Part shown: positions 62,014 through 64,000 of the stretch, piece after piece
Numbering within the stretch: the first letter of the stretch is position 1
Layout of the letters: every line of letters begins with the position of its first letter
Assembly (NCBI GenBank): GCA_000827325.1
Contig: KN832872.1
Coordinates: forward strand, 1,364,001 to 1,428,000
DNA: 64,000 bases
DNA from: Oidiodendron maius Zn
Taxonomy: Eukaryota; Ascomycota; Leotiomycetes; Myxotrichaceae
Direction: 5' to 3'
The notes under the pieces: model-generated
Database searches by the model: none
What the model saw: only the letters and a program-made list of their open reading frames with translations
Told to the model about the DNA's origin: nothing
Made by a program: the position numbers and the translations under genes

Positions 62014-64000
62014 ATGGGCCGAGCCTCCAAGTTCTCCTTCCCCTTCCCCGGCCGCAAACCGAGCACGCCGACACGAGATAAAGAGACCAATACCCGATCA
62101 TCGACCCAGAATTCAAACAATCTGCCAAAGGCACAGAGAATCCTGGGCACCGACAGTGAACTTAATATCGACTCTCCTGCTCGCGACGATGACCGCTCAT
62201 GGGGCCATCCTAGCTCGAGCTCCAGTATCAGTGGGATGAGCATCTCCATCTCAGAGTCAACAAGGTCTGTCAATGATGGCACGAGCATCGCCGAATCACA
62301 CGCGGATCGGTGGGAGCTTGAGTCAGGGGTTCTTCCCCGGTACCAGCGACTGCGTGGGAAACCGTCATCTACTTTGCTGGGCCAGAATTATGGTGACGAG
62401 CCGGGTACAGATGCGTCTAGTGCTGGCCGGCGGATGCATCACGAGAAATCCAGCTCCACACTGAAGTCATTCTACGATCGTCAGAAATCACCTCTTTCGG
62501 TCTCTCAACAGACATCGGCATCTTCAGCGAGGGACTTGGCGTTAAGAAAAGGCTACCCTCCAGTGGTGTCCAGAAGTCCTCTTCTCCAGGTGGATCAGAT
62601 CCAGTATTTGGATCAACACATTGCTGAATTGGACCGCCGTGTGGAGGTGTCTCCAGCCAGGTCGAGAAAGAAGGCGGGTCGCTTGGAACTGACAACGATA
62701 TTTCCGAAGTCACGACGGAATGGAAACGAGGAATATTCTGGACCAGCCACTGCTCCACCGATCGGCCCTCCGTATCCTGTACCAGCTCGCCAGTATATTC
62801 CGCCTGGCCCATATTCAGCCCATGAGGATCGACGACCGCAGGTCCCGCCTAAGGAGCCATGGCAGTCACCGAATCGAAATGTCCCGCCCTTGAATCATTC
62901 TCAACTGGTGACTAAACGCCACACTAACGATACACTCTCTGAACTATACGACAGATATGAACAGCTAGAGCTTCGTTCGCCAGGTATGGTCAACATTCCT
63001 GAATCTGGTGTGCTTGAGTATGATCAACCTATGCGAAGCCCCATGAGGGTATATCACGAGCTAGATGGTGATCCTGGGCTATCGGGGAAACGAGGTGGCC
63101 TCCAAAGTCCCGGCGAGCCTCCTATGTCTTGGAAGAATGTCCGGTCGTCAAACATGATCAAACCGCCTTGGGAATCGTCAAGTGCTGCAAGTGTCTCTAG
63201 TCGCAATACGAAGACGTCACGACATACTAGTGCCAGCGTATTATCAAGTTCAAACCTAAAGGTCGACAGCGTGCTTGCGCTATCATCTGGCTCCGAAGAC
63301 GAGTCTTCAGACCATGAATCCTCCAGACACAGCGCCCCTCCTGTCTCCCGCGCGACTTCTCACAGGACTCGAGACAGCCACCGCCAATCGACACAATCAG
63401 CAGGAGCACTACCAAGAACAAACGGCTCTAGGAGAACTTCTACCCAAGTCCGGCCATCGTTCACCATTCCCGAATCCCACCTGCCAAGCACGCGGATATC
63501 TGGCCCTTGGTCAGTACCCGACATGGAAGATCGACAGTCCACAAGGTCCTACTCGTCTGATAAACGAGACAAAAGAACCTCGAAGACGCCATCTTCTAAG
63601 AGATCTTCGAGATACTCGACTCCTCCTGTATCACCCGTTCCTCCCATCCCCGCCGAATACCGAGATGATACAAGTCGCAGCAGCCGCTTGATGGCAGTGA
63701 CTGAGCAGGAGGTAGCACTCTTGGAGGCGCTACGGCAGAAGAAAGCACGCATGCGGGAGGAGATCATCGAGGAACACGAAACTACCAAGACACCACCTCG
63801 AACATCTCGCACGAAGGCTCCTCGACGCCTCGAGACTCAACCTCGAGCGGCGACGGACTCTAGAGAGCGCATCCTCCTGTACCTCGATACCCCGCTAAAT
63901 GATGAGCATCTCATCGACATGTCAGAGCCTTCTCCGGACTTGAGCGACTTTTTGAGTTTCGGCTCGGACGAAGATTCAACGCCAAGGTCGAGTTGGGCGC
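62014..64000 (+). CDS. large disordered fungal protein, cut by right edge
   Basis: One frame is open from the ATG at 62014 to the window edge, 662 codons without a stop. The start MGRASKFSFPFPGRKPSTP is Lys/Arg/Ser-rich and looks conserved in tone. Most of the protein is low complexity (Ser, Pro, Arg). Near residues 565-590 (about 63,700-63,780) there is a short coiled coil (EQEVALLEALRQKKARMREE). An acidic patch ending DLSDFLSFGSDEDSTP is at the edge. I recognise no catalytic domain. The pattern resembles fungal regulatory or scaffold proteins, but the role is unknown. The stop codon lies outside the window. Confidence 0.75.
   Translation, partial: MGRASKFSFPFPGRKPSTPTRDKETNTRSSTQNSNNLPKAQRILGTDSELNIDSPARDDDRSWGHPSSSSSISGMSISISESTRSVNDGTSIAESHADRWELESGVLPRYQRLRGKPSSTLLGQNYGDEPGTDASSAGRRMHHEKSSSTLKSFYDRQKSPLSVSQQTSASSARDLALRKGYPPVVSRSPLLQVDQIQYLDQHIAELDRRVEVSPARSRKKAGRLELTTIFPKSRRNGNEEYSGPATAPPIGPPYPVPARQYIPPGPYSAHEDRRPQVPPKEPWQSPNRNVPPLNHSQLVTKRHTNDTLSELYDRYEQLELRSPGMVNIPESGVLEYDQPMRSPMRVYHELDGDPGLSGKRGGLQSPGEPPMSWKNVRSSNMIKPPWESSSAASVSSRNTKTSRHTSASVLSSSNLKVDSVLALSSGSEDESSDHESSRHSAPPVSRATSHRTRDSHRQSTQSAGALPRTNGSRRTSTQVRPSFTIPESHLPSTRISGPWSVPDMEDRQSTRSYSSDKRDKRTSKTPSSKRSSRYSTPPVSPVPPIPAEYRDDTSRSSRLMAVTEQEVALLEALRQKKARMREEIIEEHETTKTPPRTSRTKAPRRLETQPRAATDSRERILLYLDTPLNDEHLIDMSEPSPDLSDFLSFGSDEDSTPRSSWA

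Overview
This window is nuclear DNA of a filamentous ascomycete (Pezizomycotina). Eurotiomycetes is my best guess from the overall look of the proteins, but it is not proven. The evidence is dense protein-coding genes on both strands, short GT-AG introns (mostly 45-65 nt) with CTAAC/CTGAC-type branch sites, and fungal forms of TAF4, the F-box/WD40 protein CDC4, the lipid flippase DNF3 and the meiotic HORMA protein HOP1. I see no prokaryotic operon, CRISPR array, rRNA or tRNA gene, or virus-like element.

Layout. 1-6.4 kb: a doubtful gene end at the left edge, then TAF4 (-) and the mRNA 3'-end endonuclease YSH1/CPSF73 (+), which diverge from one promoter. 6.9-13.1 kb: a BTB-like protein, a coiled-coil protein and a Ser/Thr-rich single-pass membrane protein, all of unknown role. 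14.4-16.1 kb: a decayed alcohol acetyltransferase-like gene. 16.7-18.6 kb: an alternative NADH dehydrogenase. 18.6-21.6 kb: a 3-kb gene-free stretch with one 178-bp MITE-like inverted-repeat element. 21.6-25.3 kb: CDC48 and a small SHG1-like gene. 26-35 kb: a secreted GPI-type protein, a small membrane protein, a 2EXR-like protein, the fatty-acid elongation dehydratase PHS1 and an unknown Cys-tailed protein. 35-38.3 kb: an AAGAB/IRC6-type protein, the splicing protein SmD3 and the phosphatidylglycerophosphatase GEP4. 38.3-43.2 kb: about 3 kb of gene-free, GC-rich DNA leading into a homeobox regulator. 44.3-49.4 kb: a DNF3-type P4-ATPase. 50-52.8 kb: the Hsp90 co-chaperone AHA1 and a four-helix membrane protein. 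53.5-60.6 kb: CDC4 (-) and HOP1 (+), divergent. 62.0 kb to the right edge: a large low-complexity protein that runs off the window.

Most genes are housekeeping genes and are not functionally clustered. The accessory parts are the broken acetyltransferase, the MITE-like element and a few lineage-specific proteins. Gene models were built by hand from splice signals and reading frame. In each spliced model the exon lengths sum to a multiple of three. I found no clear previously undescribed system. The most interesting points are three stop-free introns whose lengths are multiples of three, the ten-exon HOP1 model, the 19-nt last exon of AHA1, the MITE-like element and the decayed acetyltransferase.
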